A stretch of DNA of 64,000 nucleotides from contig CAZHAX010000014.1 in the NCBI GenBank assembly GCA_964530325.1, positions 14,101 through 78,100 on the forward strand, given 5' to 3'. The DNA is from CAZHAX01 sp964530325. GTDB lineage: Bacteria > Chloroflexota > Anaerolineae > B4-G1. How positions within the stretch are numbered: the first letter of the stretch is position 1; every line of letters begins with the position of its first letter. This document shows positions 43,103 through 52,277 of this stretch, piece by piece. The notes beneath the pieces are model-generated. The model was not told the DNA's origin. It did not search any database and saw only the letters and a program-made list of their open reading frames with translations. Position numbers and translations under genes: made by a program.

Positions 43103-44744
43103 ACAGCTCGTATCCCTCCGCTTCGTAGATGAGAACCAGGTAGGGCGCCTGCCGGAGGTCGAAAGCGCCCAGCTCCCTCTCGGCCGGGCCTCGGAAGACG
43201 AAGTCGACGCCGTACTCCTCCAGCAGCGACCGCCTCCAGGGATCATCCGTCGCCGGGTCGAAGAAGCGCGCCACCAGCTCCTCCTTCAGGTCAAAGCCGA
43301 CGGTCTCCGGTCCCAAACCAATGAACGAGCGGGCACCCACCCTGCCGGGAAGGTAGTTGCCAGTGTCGTAAGAAGCCAGCACCACGTCGTCCCACTCGGC
43401 CCGCTCGCTGAGCCAGTCGAGCGCCTCCAGCTCGCCTCGATCCCGGAATACTGGCGATGGCTGTCCCAGCAGCTGAATGGTGTATCCCGCCACCAAGAGC
43501 GCGTAGGTGATGAAGAGCATCCCCAGCACGGCGTTCACGGCGGACCTGTGCGCCCATCCCCGTGCCTGAAGGCGATGTGCTCCCAGGGCCGCCAAGAGGC
43601 AGAGAGCCACCTGCGCCCCCTCGACGAGCCGCCGCTGCACGTTTACTGGCAGATAGACGAGTACGGGGACGGCGACGACCCACGCCAGCAGCGCCCAAGT
43701 GGCGCGGGAACGATCACGCCAGACATCAGCCAGCGCCGGGAGGGCCAGAAGTAGAGGCAGCCCGAAGGCGGAGAGGTAGTGAAGCGGATGCGGCGAGCTG
43801 ATCAGGTTCTGTGCAAACCAGGCGGCGTACACTTCATTCGACGAAAAGACGAGCGAGCCATATATGACTATCGGGGCAGAGATCAGCCCGGCCACCATGG
43901 CAAGAGCCACCTGGCGCCACATCAAGCGCCTCTTCCTGATGATCAGAGCCAGCCACATGGCGCCAGTCACGGCCCAGGCCACGGCGACGTAGAAGGGAAC
44001 GATAAGCCCCATCAGAAGCCAAAGCACGCCGGTCTCCGCGGCTGCACCGAGCGGCGAAGGCGGGCGCGAGAGGCCCTCCTCGCCTGACCGTGGCGCTTGA
44101 AGAACCCCCCAAGCCTGCAGCAAGAACAGGATCCCCCACAGCAGAAGCGTCCGTGCCAGCGCTATGTGCGGAAAGCCAAAGAGCACCAGAAAGGTGAATC
44201 CCTCCGGCAGGATGAAGTCAAGAGGCAGGCTGCCCAGCCACTCTCGCCCGCCCAGCGATACCAGTAGCCAGCCAAGACCGCCCCCAAAGACAATCATCAG
44301 CCAGGCCATCCTTCGCACCGCCAGCAGCTCCGTGAAGGCCGCCAGGAAGCGGTACAGCGTCACCAGCAGGCCAAGACCAAAGAGCAGCCGGGCCGCGTGG
44401 TAGACCCAGACCATAGCCGCGTTCAGGTCGCCGCCCGCCACGAGGGCTGCTGCTTTGCCCAGTAGGAGGTGGAATGGGAAGAAGAAGGCGCCTGGATGCA
44501 GCTCGGGAGTGAATACGATGTGGAAGAGCCATTCGCCCTCGGCGCCCTGGCGCATCTTCGCCAGATATGAGTAGCCGTCATCTACAGCGTAGATGAATCC
44601 GCCGAACGCGCGTTCCGGCGTGGCGGCCGCGGCTCCGACTGCGTATGGGATACAGGTAACGAGTAGGGCGAGAGCGCTGATCGCGAGCACAAACCGCCAC
44701 TCGCGGGGCATCACCAGGCCTAGTCCCACCCGCCGCTCACTCAT
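43071..44744 (-). CDS. Polytopic membrane protein, GT-C-like, unnamed family (copy 2)
   Basis: A 557-aa protein with about twelve helices. Near the N-terminus FIYAVDDGYSYLAKMRQG and GEWLF lead into helix 2, followed by PGAFFFPFHLLLG, and the C-terminus is a soluble external part (ELGAFDLRQAPYLVLIYE). The paralogue at 46823-48397 shares the order DG-SY-AK-RQG, WLF, G-YLF-LHL. Both are followed by a YfhO gene. It overlaps the YfhO gene upstream by 8 nt. Function unknown; topology and company suggest glycosyl transfer. Confidence 0.68.
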   Translation of the reverse strand: MSERRVGLGLVMPREWRFVLAISALALLVTCIPYAVGAAAATPERAFGGFIYAVDDGYSYLAKMRQGAEGEWLFHIVFTPELHPGAFFFPFHLLLGKAAALVAGGDLNAAMVWVYHAARLLFGLGLLVTLYRFLAAFTELLAVRRMAWLMIVFGGGLGWLLVSLGGREWLGSLPLDFILPEGFTFLVLFGFPHIALARTLLLWGILFLLQAWGVLQAPRSGEEGLSRPPSPLGAAAETGVLWLLMGLIVPFYVAVAWAVTGAMWLALIIRKRRLMWRQVALAMVAGLISAPIVIYGSLVFSSNEVYAAWFAQNLISSPHPLHYLSAFGLPLLLALPALADVWRDRSRATWALLAWVVAVPVLVYLPVNVQRRLVEGAQVALCLLAALGAHRLQARGWAHRSAVNAVLGMLFITYALLVAGYTIQLLGQPSPVFRDRGELEALDWLSERAEWDDVVLASYDTGNYLPGRVGARSFIGLGPETVGFDLKEELVARFFDPATDDPWRRSLLEEYGVDFVFRGPAERELGAFDLRQAPYLVLIYEAEGYELYEVPSEQEPN

Positions 44745-46836
44745 CGCCCTCTCCTCGAGCGGGCCGTGTCCGAAGCCAGCCGATCAGCAGCCCTGCTGCC
44801 GTCAAGCCGGAGACTGCCCATCCGATGTAGGCGGGGCGCGCATCGTAGCTGAAAAGCACGGTGTCGTCCGCCAGGGCAATCTGGCCCGGCACGTCGAGCG
44901 GCTCCAGCGGCCGATAGAGGCGATTCTCGTATACGTGCACTCCGTCTAGCTTGCCGACATCCACCCAATTCGGATGGGAGATGGGAAAGGCCGCCGCGGC
45001 GTACCGGACACCCAGAAGCCCCAACATCTCGGCGTCAGGAACGACCCCCTCCAGCGCCGTCCTAACATCCGTCCCTTCGGGGAAGGGCGGGAGCGTCACG
45101 CTGTATCCGCTCGGCTCCAGGCCAGCCGCCCGCGTGAGGTAGCCTGCGTAGACATCCAGCTGCAGCGGATCGACGCCATCCGCCAGCAGCAGGCCGTAGC
45201 GCGCCGCAACGTGCTGCGGGATACTGTAGCTCGGCGAGTAGACCCGGAATCCGCTGCCCTGGGCAGCTAGCCATTCGGCCGCCGCTCGCCCATCAGCGAA
45301 TACCTCGTCTTCCGCCCACGCCCTAACCAAAGTCGCATCCACTATTCCCAGGTCCAGCGCGATCATAGACACCGCTGCCAGCGCCGCCCAGCGGCGAGCG
45401 GTTGTAGTCCGAGGCAGCAGACAGATGCCAGCCGTAAGAGGAGTGATAATCCCAAAGGCCAGTAGGGCCGGCTGCGGCCTGCCAACCCCCAGCCAGTACC
45501 CGGCAACGAGAAGCGCGGCGAACAGCGCCACTGCAGCCAGCAACACCCGGCCAGCCCGACGCATGCGCGGGGCAGCGGAAGCGCAACCAAAGATCCTATC
45601 CACACCCACGCCGGCTAGAACAGCGCCCCCAAACGTAACCAGGGCCCAGGCCCGCGGCGGCACTCGTAGCAGGCCCAGTCCAGGCACGACGCTCCCCAGC
45701 AGGCTGAACAGGCCGCCGTTCTCGCCCAGACTGAACCATGCGGCGCCGCTCACAAGGATCCCCAGCCACCAGGCGAGCCAGCGCTCCTCCCGCCGGCGCC
45801 ACAAGGCCCAAGCTCCGAGGGCACCGAGCATCAGAGTGCTCACTCCCAGGTAGGTCATCCACTCGTGGAAGCCGGCATGATCCGCGATGAGCAGCCCGGC
45901 TAGATAGCGCCAGGGGAGCGACCAGGCGGCCGCGTCCTGAAGCGTCATCGATGAGCGCGTAAGGTGCGGCAGCAGCGCCGCAAGAGGGATCCACTGGCAG
46001 GCGGCGAGCCCTACCAGGGCAGCCAGGCCGCTGGCTCCTATTCCCAACCAGCCGCCCGCGGGGCAAGCGGCTGGCTGCCGGGCACCAGGTCCGATCGCCC
46101 ACCTGCGCGAGTGCCGATAGCGATCAACGGCCCAAACGGCCGTCAAGGTGCCAACAGCGGCCAGGGAATAGGCGGCTGCGCGGGTATCCGCACAGAACTG
46201 GCAGGCAGCCGCTGCTCCGCCTGCCGTCGCCCATCTGAGGTTCCGGGCCCGTGGTTCCCCCGCGCCCGCCGGCCGCAGTGCCTGCAGCCAGCAGAGCACT
46301 ACCAGCGGCAGCCAGCCCATCGCCTGCGTCCAGCCCACGTGCCCTGCAGCCAGATGCGCCAGGAGCTTAGGCGAGACCTCGTAGGCCACGCCAGCCGCCA
46401 GCGCCCCCCACGTGCCGGAACGAAAAGCGACGCGCATCAAAGCACACATCGCAGCACCAGCAAGCCAGAGGTGAGCTATCGCCGAGAGGTTGAAGCCTAT
46501 CTCCAGGGGCAGCCACGGCGTGAAGAGGAAGAGCCAGTTCGGCACGTAGCAGAGACCAGACAGCGGGTTGGCCGCGAAGGGCGCTCCGCTCATGATCGTC
46601 GGCCGCCACAGCGGGAGCCGCCTCTCCTGCCAGACCGTCTGACGGGTGAAGAGGGCGTTCGGCCAATGGGATACTGCCAGGTCGGAGTGATCCCCTTTCG
46701 CCGGCCAAAGCCAGGCGGAGGGCTGCTTGACCGCCGGCCAGAGAACCGCCAGTGCGACGACGGCCGGCACGAGCCAGCACAGCCAGAGCCTCCGCGCCCG
46801 GCCTCGCGAGTCGCCCGTCGTTTCAGCCATCGACAT
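44737..46836 (-). CDS. YfhO-like membrane protein lacking the C-terminal beta domain
   Basis: About 699 aa. The YfhO entry is clear: RLPLWRPTIMSGAPFAANPL then GLCYVPNWLFLFTP, with some twelve helices. Unlike its two paralogues it has no DTWYPGW beta domain: after VHVYENRLYRPLEPL it goes directly to the final helix. ATG 46836 (or 46830) overlaps the end of the upstream gene; the frame opens further but only as a shadow of that gene. The missing domain may alter acceptor recognition. Confidence 0.75.
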   Translation of the reverse strand: MSMAETTGDSRGRARRLWLCWLVPAVVALAVLWPAVKQPSAWLWPAKGDHSDLAVSHWPNALFTRQTVWQERRLPLWRPTIMSGAPFAANPLSGLCYVPNWLFLFTPWLPLEIGFNLSAIAHLWLAGAAMCALMRVAFRSGTWGALAAGVAYEVSPKLLAHLAAGHVGWTQAMGWLPLVVLCWLQALRPAGAGEPRARNLRWATAGGAAAACQFCADTRAAAYSLAAVGTLTAVWAVDRYRHSRRWAIGPGARQPAACPAGGWLGIGASGLAALVGLAACQWIPLAALLPHLTRSSMTLQDAAAWSLPWRYLAGLLIADHAGFHEWMTYLGVSTLMLGALGAWALWRRREERWLAWWLGILVSGAAWFSLGENGGLFSLLGSVVPGLGLLRVPPRAWALVTFGGAVLAGVGVDRIFGCASAAPRMRRAGRVLLAAVALFAALLVAGYWLGVGRPQPALLAFGIITPLTAGICLLPRTTTARRWAALAAVSMIALDLGIVDATLVRAWAEDEVFADGRAAAEWLAAQGSGFRVYSPSYSIPQHVAARYGLLLADGVDPLQLDVYAGYLTRAAGLEPSGYSVTLPPFPEGTDVRTALEGVVPDAEMLGLLGVRYAAAAFPISHPNWVDVGKLDGVHVYENRLYRPLEPLDVPGQIALADDTVLFSYDARPAYIGWAVSGLTAAGLLIGWLRTRPARGEGDE

Positions 46837-48397
46837 GGTAGATGGAAGTGTCTTCCGACTGGAAGACGAGCTCTCCCGAAGGAAGCACGTCGCCCAGCGC
46901 CCGCTCTCTGGGGCCGACGACGACGAACGACACCCGGGCATCCTCCAGCAGCAGATCGTGTTCTGCCGAATCCATCTCGCCGGCGAAATAGGCCAGGACC
47001 TGGGCCTCACGCCGCTCCGCATCTACCGTCTCGAAGGGATGGCCGTATACAACCCGCGCCCCGGCCCAGGCCGGCACGAAGATACCCATCTCGGGACTGC
47101 AGAGCACTACGGCGTCTGATTCCGCGTTCTCGCCCAACCAGCTGAGCGCCGCCCACTCGCCGTCGGTCAGGTAGAAGAGCCCCGCGCCCTGCAGAGCCGT
47201 CAACGAGGCGGCCACCGCCAGGAAAACTGGCGTCATGGCAGACAAGCCAACAATTGTCCGCTGCGTCAGCAGCCGCAGCCTCCCAGGAACCCGCTTGCGC
47301 AGCACCTGCCACCATCCCAGACCGGCCAGGAGACCTATGCTAACCCCGAGACCCAGGCTAAGTCGGCGCTGCAGCGGGAGGGGCAAGTACATGCCGACGA
47401 AGGTCACGCCCAGCCAGCCCAGGAGCAGCCAGGCGGCGTCGGTCCGCTTTCTCGCTGCCACGAGCACGCCTGGGATGGCCAGTGCAAGCACGAGCCCATA
47501 GCTGAGCAGCCAGTCCCAGAGAGGGGGCGACGGGGTCAGGTTTTGGGAGTTCCACACAGCCAAGACGGGGTCTGTCCGAATGGCCCACTGCATGTAGAGT
47601 GGATAGGGAAGCGCCGCGATAGCTGCGCCGGCCGTCCACAATACCGCCGGCCAGGGCACCCTTCTCTGCCGGACAGTCCTGGCCGTGAGCATGGCGGCAA
47701 GGCCGCCAAAGACGGGCACGAGGCCGAACGGTTGGATCACTCCCAGAGCGACCGCTGCGGCGACCATACCGACCCCCGAGAGCAGGGCGTCCTGACGCGT
47801 CTCGCCACCTCGCGTCGACGGGCTGGCCACGCCTACGCCGGCGCTGGCTATCAGGCACATCAGCCCAATCGCCAACGGGAAGTGGGCGTTGGCAAGGAGG
47901 GAGTAGGCCGGGAAGGCCTCCGAAACCCAGAGATCGGCCGTTGCCAGCCCGAGCAGCGACATCAGCCAGCCCAGGCCGGAACCGACACCGGCCAAGAGAA
48001 ACGCCGCTCGACGTTCTCCCGCCTCTGCGGTGACTCGGGAGGCGAGGCTGTACAGCCCCAGGAGCATCACGAGCCCGCCGGCGAGGCGCAGCAGGTGGTA
48101 TGATACGATGAGTGGCATGCCGGTCCAGCGCGTCACATGCCCCACTCCCAGGTGCAGCAGGAACAGGTAGGCGCCGCTCTGCGGCTCCGACGTATAGGGC
48201 AGACGAAACAGCCAGGAACCGGAGTACCCCTGCCGGATCTTGGCAATGTAGGAGTTGCCATCCCAGGGATTGAAGAGCAGCCCGGTGAACCGGCTGCCAT
48301 CGGGCGCCAGCGCCCAGCCCACCAGGTAGGGCACCAGGCTGGCCACCACCAGCAGGACCGTCACCCACACGAACCAGCGCCGGTCGTCACGCGCCAC
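46823..48397 (-). CDS. Polytopic membrane protein, GT-C-like, unnamed family (copy 1)
   Basis: About 524 aa starting from GTG 48397, with AGGAG 5 nt upstream; an earlier in-frame start is not preferred, because it lies near the promoter. It has FNPWDGNSYIAKIRQGYSGS then SGAYLFLLHLG near the N-terminus, about twelve helices, and the C-terminus ERALGDVLPSGELVFQSED. Paralogue of 43071-44744. First gene of the second minus-strand train, with its promoter at 48430-48458. Confidence 0.68.
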   Translation of the reverse strand: MARDDRRWFVWVTVLLVVASLVPYLVGWALAPDGSRFTGLLFNPWDGNSYIAKIRQGYSGSWLFRLPYTSEPQSGAYLFLLHLGVGHVTRWTGMPLIVSYHLLRLAGGLVMLLGLYSLASRVTAEAGERRAAFLLAGVGSGLGWLMSLLGLATADLWVSEAFPAYSLLANAHFPLAIGLMCLIASAGVGVASPSTRGGETRQDALLSGVGMVAAAVALGVIQPFGLVPVFGGLAAMLTARTVRQRRVPWPAVLWTAGAAIAALPYPLYMQWAIRTDPVLAVWNSQNLTPSPPLWDWLLSYGLVLALAIPGVLVAARKRTDAAWLLLGWLGVTFVGMYLPLPLQRRLSLGLGVSIGLLAGLGWWQVLRKRVPGRLRLLTQRTIVGLSAMTPVFLAVAASLTALQGAGLFYLTDGEWAALSWLGENAESDAVVLCSPEMGIFVPAWAGARVVYGHPFETVDAERREAQVLAYFAGEMDSAEHDLLLEDARVSFVVVGPRERALGDVLPSGELVFQSEDTSIYHVDG

Positions 48398-48429
48398 AGC
48401 CGCTCCTTGCTGCGTCCTGCACTTGTGGG

Positions 48430-48458
48430 ATTGTAGCACAGTTCGTCGTGCGAACCAA
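48430..48458 (-). promoter_or_regulatory. Promoter of the second membrane-protein train
   Basis: On the minus strand TTGGTT (48458-48453), 17 bp and TACAAT (48435-48430) predict a start near 48423, some 26 nt before GTG 48397. The bases from 48460 to 48613 hold no gene or clear motif. Confidence 0.65.
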
Positions 48459-48613
48459 GCTGCCGCGCGATATGCAGAGATTGGACAGGTCATCATCGGA
48501 TGGACCGGATGACGCGGGAGCGTCGACGCGCCCTGTCTGTCAACGGGGTCACACGGATGCCGAACACCTGCAGCGTGACGAACTGGGTGACTAAGCTTGA
48601 GCGCTAGCCCGAC

Positions 48614-48642
48614 TTGACAAAGGGCGCATTCTTGGGTATATT
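48614..48642 (+). promoter_or_regulatory. Promoter of the trp operon T-box leader
   Basis: TTGACA (48614-48619), 17 bp and TATATT (48637-48642) form a near-consensus promoter with a start near 48649, right before the T-box stem I. Confidence 0.88.
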
Positions 48643-48660
48643 AGCAGCACAACCGAATAG

Positions 48661-49014
48661 GAAGGATCGGCAGAGAACCGGAATAGTAGCGCACGTGCGC
48701 GCGGTAGAGAGGTGGGCCCAGTGCTGAAAGCCCACTCGCAGGCGGCGGTCGCGAATGGGCCGGGGAGCTGCCAGCCCGAGAGAGGGCCGGAAGGGCAGGT
48801 AGGGCTGGCCGGAGGCGCCACCGTTATCACAGGCGAGGGTAGCGGCTGTATGGCGCGCTGAAAGCACCGGCAGCCTGTACCCACAGAGTGAGGCTGGCTC
48901 CGGACGCGCTCATGGGCGCGTCTTTCGCTTTCTGGGCATCCGGCCTCAGTGGGGTGGCACCACGGGAATCGGCATTGGCCTCTCGTCCCCAAGGGGAATG
49001 AGAGGCTTTCTTGT
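48661..49014 (+). ncRNA. T-box leader with a tryptophan (TGG) specifier
   Basis: Stem I closes with GGCAG (48669-48673)/CTGCC (48768-48772) and CCGG (48778 side: 48678-48681 with 48760-48763). The specifier loop has the AGTA turn at 48685-48688 and, opposite, GAA-TGG with TGG at 48756-48758. The distal stem has AGAG and GTGGGC (48712-48717)/GCCCAC (48730-48735). The T-box itself is GGGGTGGCACCACGGG (48951-48966), whose TGGC would pair with the GCCA end of tRNA-Trp. Uncharged tRNA-Trp should let transcription continue into trpE. A further hairpin with GACGCG/CGCGTC (about 48903-48922) lies in between. Confidence 0.9.
48978..49014 (+). terminator. T-box-controlled terminator
   Basis: GCCTCTC (48978-48984) pairs with GAGAGGC (49000-49006), with an inner CCCC/GGGG helix, followed by TTTCTTGT. 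The stem competes with the T-box antiterminator just upstream and ends 26 bp before trpE. Confidence 0.85.
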
Positions 49015-49032
49015 TGCCTAGGGGTGATACAG

Positions 49033-50538
49033 GTGTATTTGCTGTCGCGAAAGCAGTTCAAGCAGATGGCCCGGCAGGCGGCGCTCGTCCCGCTCGGCCT
49101 GGAGCTGCCGGCGGACATCGAGACGCCGGTCTCGGTCTATCTCAAGCTGCGCGGAGAGGGGCCCAGTTTCCTGCTGGAGAGCGTGGAGAAGGCGGAGCAG
49201 GTCGGCCGGTACTCGTTCCTTGGCTTCCACCCCCGCCTCCAGGTGCTGGCCCGCGGCCGGCAGGTGACGATCAAGCGCAATGGCGCGGAAGAGCAGCGAG
49301 AGCTGGCCTCGGGGGAGGATCCGCTGCACGTGGTCGCTGCGGAGCTGAGCCATTTCCAGCCTGTGGCCCCTATTCACGAGGTCACTCCCCAGGCCCCTCC
49401 ACTGTTGGGAGGCGCGGTAGGCTATCTGGGCTACGATCTGGTGCGCTTCTTCGAACGGCTGCCGGAGACGGCGCGAAACGATCTGGACGCGCCGGACCTG
49501 CACATGGTCGTTCCGGACACCGTGGTCGCCTTCGACCACGTCCGCCAGCGCATGATCGTTCTCGCCTACGCACAGGTCGAAGAAGAGGTGGACCTGGATG
49601 TCGCCTACGATGACGCTGCCGTCAGGCTGGAACGGATCGCCCAGGCTGTACGTGGGGACATGCCTGCACTGCCTGAGCCGCCCGGAAAGAAAGGCGGCGA
49701 ACTGGAATCGAACATGACGCAGGACCGGTTCGAGGTCGCGGTGCGGCGAGCGAAGGAGCACATCACCGCCGGCGACATCTTCCAGGTGGTTCTATCACAG
49801 CGGCTGTGCCGGCGCACAGAGGCGGATCCCCTCAGCATCTACCGGGCACTGCGCAGGATCAACCCTTCGCCCTACATGTTCTTCCTCGACATGGGCGGAA
49901 AGCCAAGGACCTGCCTGATCGGCTCGTCGCCGGAGGTTCTGGTGCGGCTGCAGGGCAGAGTCGCGGAGGTGCGCCCTATTGCTGGGACGCGCCCACGCGG
50001 CAAGGACGCTGAACAAGACGCAGACCTGGAGGCCGAGCTTCTGGCAGATCCGAAGGAGCGGGCGGAGCACGTGATGCTTGTCGACCTGGGACGGAACGAT
50101 CTGGGTCGCGTCTGCAACTACGGAACCGTCAGCGTTCCTGAGCTCTTCACCATAGAGCGATACTCGCATGTGATGCACATCGTCAGCCGGGTCCTGGGCA
50201 ACCTGCGGGAAGGCTTAGACGGCCACGATCTGATTAGGGCGACATTCCCTGCGGGCACGGTCAGCGGCGCGCCCAAGGTGCGGGCCATGGAGATCATAGA
50301 GGAGCTGGAAGGGGTGCGGCGTGGTCCATACGCTGGGGCCGTCGGCTACCTGGCCTTCAACGGCAACGTTGATACCTGTATCACCATCCGTACCATACTG
50401 ATGCAGGACGGGCTGGCCTATCTTCAGGCAGGTGCGGGGATCGTTGCGGACAGCGATCCGACGCGGGAATGGGAGGAGACGCTCCACAAAGCACGTGCGC
50501 TCGGCGCGGCAATCGAGATGGCCGAGCAGGGGCAGTAG
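49033..50538 (+). CDS. trpE: Anthranilate synthase component I
   Basis: A 501-aa enzyme converting chorismate to anthranilate with the TrpG glutaminase. The N-terminal part carries the tryptophan feedback motif LLES in PSFLLESVEKAEQ. The catalytic C-terminal half has IAGTRPRG, DLGRNDLGRV, FPAGTVSGAPKVRAMEII and AGAGIVADSDP. GTG 49033 has AGGGG 8 nt upstream; the frame runs further up through the T-box and is not used. First gene of the trp operon, regulated by the T-box at 48661-49014. Confidence 0.97.
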   Translation: MYLLSRKQFKQMARQAALVPLGLELPADIETPVSVYLKLRGEGPSFLLESVEKAEQVGRYSFLGFHPRLQVLARGRQVTIKRNGAEEQRELASGEDPLHVVAAELSHFQPVAPIHEVTPQAPPLLGGAVGYLGYDLVRFFERLPETARNDLDAPDLHMVVPDTVVAFDHVRQRMIVLAYAQVEEEVDLDVAYDDAAVRLERIAQAVRGDMPALPEPPGKKGGELESNMTQDRFEVAVRRAKEHITAGDIFQVVLSQRLCRRTEADPLSIYRALRRINPSPYMFFLDMGGKPRTCLIGSSPEVLVRLQGRVAEVRPIAGTRPRGKDAEQDADLEAELLADPKERAEHVMLVDLGRNDLGRVCNYGTVSVPELFTIERYSHVMHIVSRVLGNLREGLDGHDLIRATFPAGTVSGAPKVRAMEIIEELEGVRRGPYAGAVGYLAFNGNVDTCITIRTILMQDGLAYLQAGAGIVADSDPTREWEETLHKARALGAAIEMAEQGQ

Positions 50539-50548
50539 GGAGAAGCGA

Positions 50549-51109
50549 ATGATCCTGGTAATCGATAACTACGATTCTTTCACCTACAACCTGGTGCAGT
50601 TCCTGGGCGAACTGGGCGCGGAGCTTGTCGTGTGCCGCAACGACCAGGTGACGCTGGACCAGGTGCGCGAGATGAACCCCAGCCATGTCGTGATCTCCCC
50701 GGGCCCGGGGACACCGGATGACGGCGGCGTCTCGGTCGACATCGTGCGCGAGTTCCACCAGCAGATACCCATCCTTGGCGTCTGCCTGGGCCATCAGTGT
50801 ATCGCTGCCGCCTTTGGCGGGCGCGTCGACCTGGCTCCGCGGCTGATGCACGGCAAGACCAGCCCGATCAACCACCGCCAGAGTGGTATCCTCCAGGGCG
50901 TGCCCAGCCCCTTCACCGCCACGCGCTACCACAGCCTGGTAGTCTACGAGCCGCTGCCGGATTGCCTGGAGGTGACGGCATCGACCGCTGAGGGCGAGAT
51001 AATGGCGCTGCAGCACAGGGCGGCGCCGGCGACAGGCCTGCAGTTCCATCCGGAGTCGATTCTAACCGAGCACGGGAAACGGATCCTAGGCAACTTCCTG
51101 AAGCAGTGA
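50549..51109 (+). CDS. trpG: Anthranilate synthase component II (glutamine amidotransferase)
   Basis: A 186-aa class I amidotransferase with the triad Cys in ILGVCLGHQCIAA and His/Glu in LQFHPESIL. It supplies ammonia to TrpE. Its start is DNYDSFTYNLVQFLG. ATG 50549 follows GGGAG by 6 nt and the trpE stop by 10 nt; a longer upstream extension is a frame artefact. It may also serve folate biosynthesis (PabA role), as in many single-copy genomes. Confidence 0.96.
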   Translation: MILVIDNYDSFTYNLVQFLGELGAELVVCRNDQVTLDQVREMNPSHVVISPGPGTPDDGGVSVDIVREFHQQIPILGVCLGHQCIAAAFGGRVDLAPRLMHGKTSPINHRQSGILQGVPSPFTATRYHSLVVYEPLPDCLEVTASTAEGEIMALQHRAAPATGLQFHPESILTEHGKRILGNFLKQ

Positions 51110-51167
51110 GCAGACAGCAATCGGCAGCCAGATGAGAGGCGGAACAAAGACAGGCGGGAGGAGTCAC

Positions 51168-52208
51168 ATGATACGGGAGACGATCACTCAGTTGTTGGAC
51201 GGGGAGTCGCTGTCGGCTGACCTGGCGGAGTCGGTGATGACAGAGATCATGACCGGCGCGGCGACGCCGGCGCAGATCGCCGGCTTCCTGATCGCGCTGC
51301 GGGTGAAGGGCGAGACCGTGGAAGAGATCACTGGCTTCGCTCGAGCGATGCGGCGCGTGGCCGTGCAGGTGAAGCCCTCGCGCACAGACGTCGTGGATAC
51401 ATGCGGCACGGGCGGGGACCGGGCGGGCACTTTCAACATCTCGACGACGACCGCCTTCGTCGTGGCCGGCGCCGGACTAGGCGTGGCCAAGCACGGCAAC
51501 CGGAGCGTTAGCAGCAAGTCAGGCAGCGCAGACGTACTGAAAGCCCTGGGGGTCAACTTCGATATGACGCCGGAGCAGGTGGCCCAGGCGATAGACGAGG
51601 TGGGCATTGGCTTCATCTTCGCGCCCTATTTCCACCCGGCGATGAAGCACGCCATCGGGCCGCGCCGCGAACTGGGCGTGCGCACCGTGTTCAACATCCT
51701 GGGACCGCTGACCAACCCGGCCAGCGCTGGGTCGCAGGTGCTGGGGGTGTACGACGCCGCGCTGACCGAGCCGATGGCCCGGGTCCTGCAGCAATTGGGC
51801 TCCAAGGCTGCCTACGTGGTGCACGGCTTCGGCGGGCTGGACGAATTGACAACGTCAGGTCCCAACCGGGCCAGCTGCTTCGGCGTGGAGGGGGCGGACG
51901 GAGAGGTGGTCACCGAGACGGTCAACCCGAGCGATCTGGGCTTCAAACCGGCGAAGCCGGAGGACCTGCTGGGCGGCGAAGCCGAGGAGAATGCCAAGAT
52001 CCTGCGGGCGGTGCTCAGTGGCAAGGACAAGGGCGCCCGCCGCGACGTCGTTCTGCTCAACGCGGCGGCGGCTCTGGTGGCCGGCGGCGCAGCCCCCGAC
52101 CTGAAGGAGGGCGTGGCCCAGGCCGCGAAGAGTGTAGACAGCAAGGCCGCGCTGAAGGCGCTGGACGGGCTGGTCAGCTACAGCCAGAGCGTGGCGAAGG
52201 ACGGATAG
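51168..52208 (+). CDS. trpD: Anthranilate phosphoribosyltransferase
   Basis: A 346-aa enzyme making phosphoribosylanthranilate from anthranilate and PRPP. Visible motifs are DTCGTGGDRAGTFNIST, KHGNRSVSSKSGSADVLKAL and GPLTNPASAGSQVLGVYD. GGAGGAG lies 4-8 nt before ATG 51168. There are 58 bp between trpG and trpD, with no obvious signal. Full length. Confidence 0.97.
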   Translation: MIRETITQLLDGESLSADLAESVMTEIMTGAATPAQIAGFLIALRVKGETVEEITGFARAMRRVAVQVKPSRTDVVDTCGTGGDRAGTFNISTTTAFVVAGAGLGVAKHGNRSVSSKSGSADVLKALGVNFDMTPEQVAQAIDEVGIGFIFAPYFHPAMKHAIGPRRELGVRTVFNILGPLTNPASAGSQVLGVYDAALTEPMARVLQQLGSKAAYVVHGFGGLDELTTSGPNRASCFGVEGADGEVVTETVNPSDLGFKPAKPEDLLGGEAEENAKILRAVLSGKDKGARRDVVLLNAAAALVAGGAAPDLKEGVAQAAKSVDSKAALKALDGLVSYSQSVAKDG

Positions 52209-52277
52209 CCGCCAGCACTCAAAAGGAAGCTCAATGCTGGTATCAAGTGGCGGTTGTGAAGTGCAGGGGCGAAGGAC

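Noticed and set aside
48949..49032. N-terminal extension of TrpE into the T-box
   Set aside because: The extra residues translate the T-box and terminator; family length and the AGGGG ribosome site support GTG 49033.
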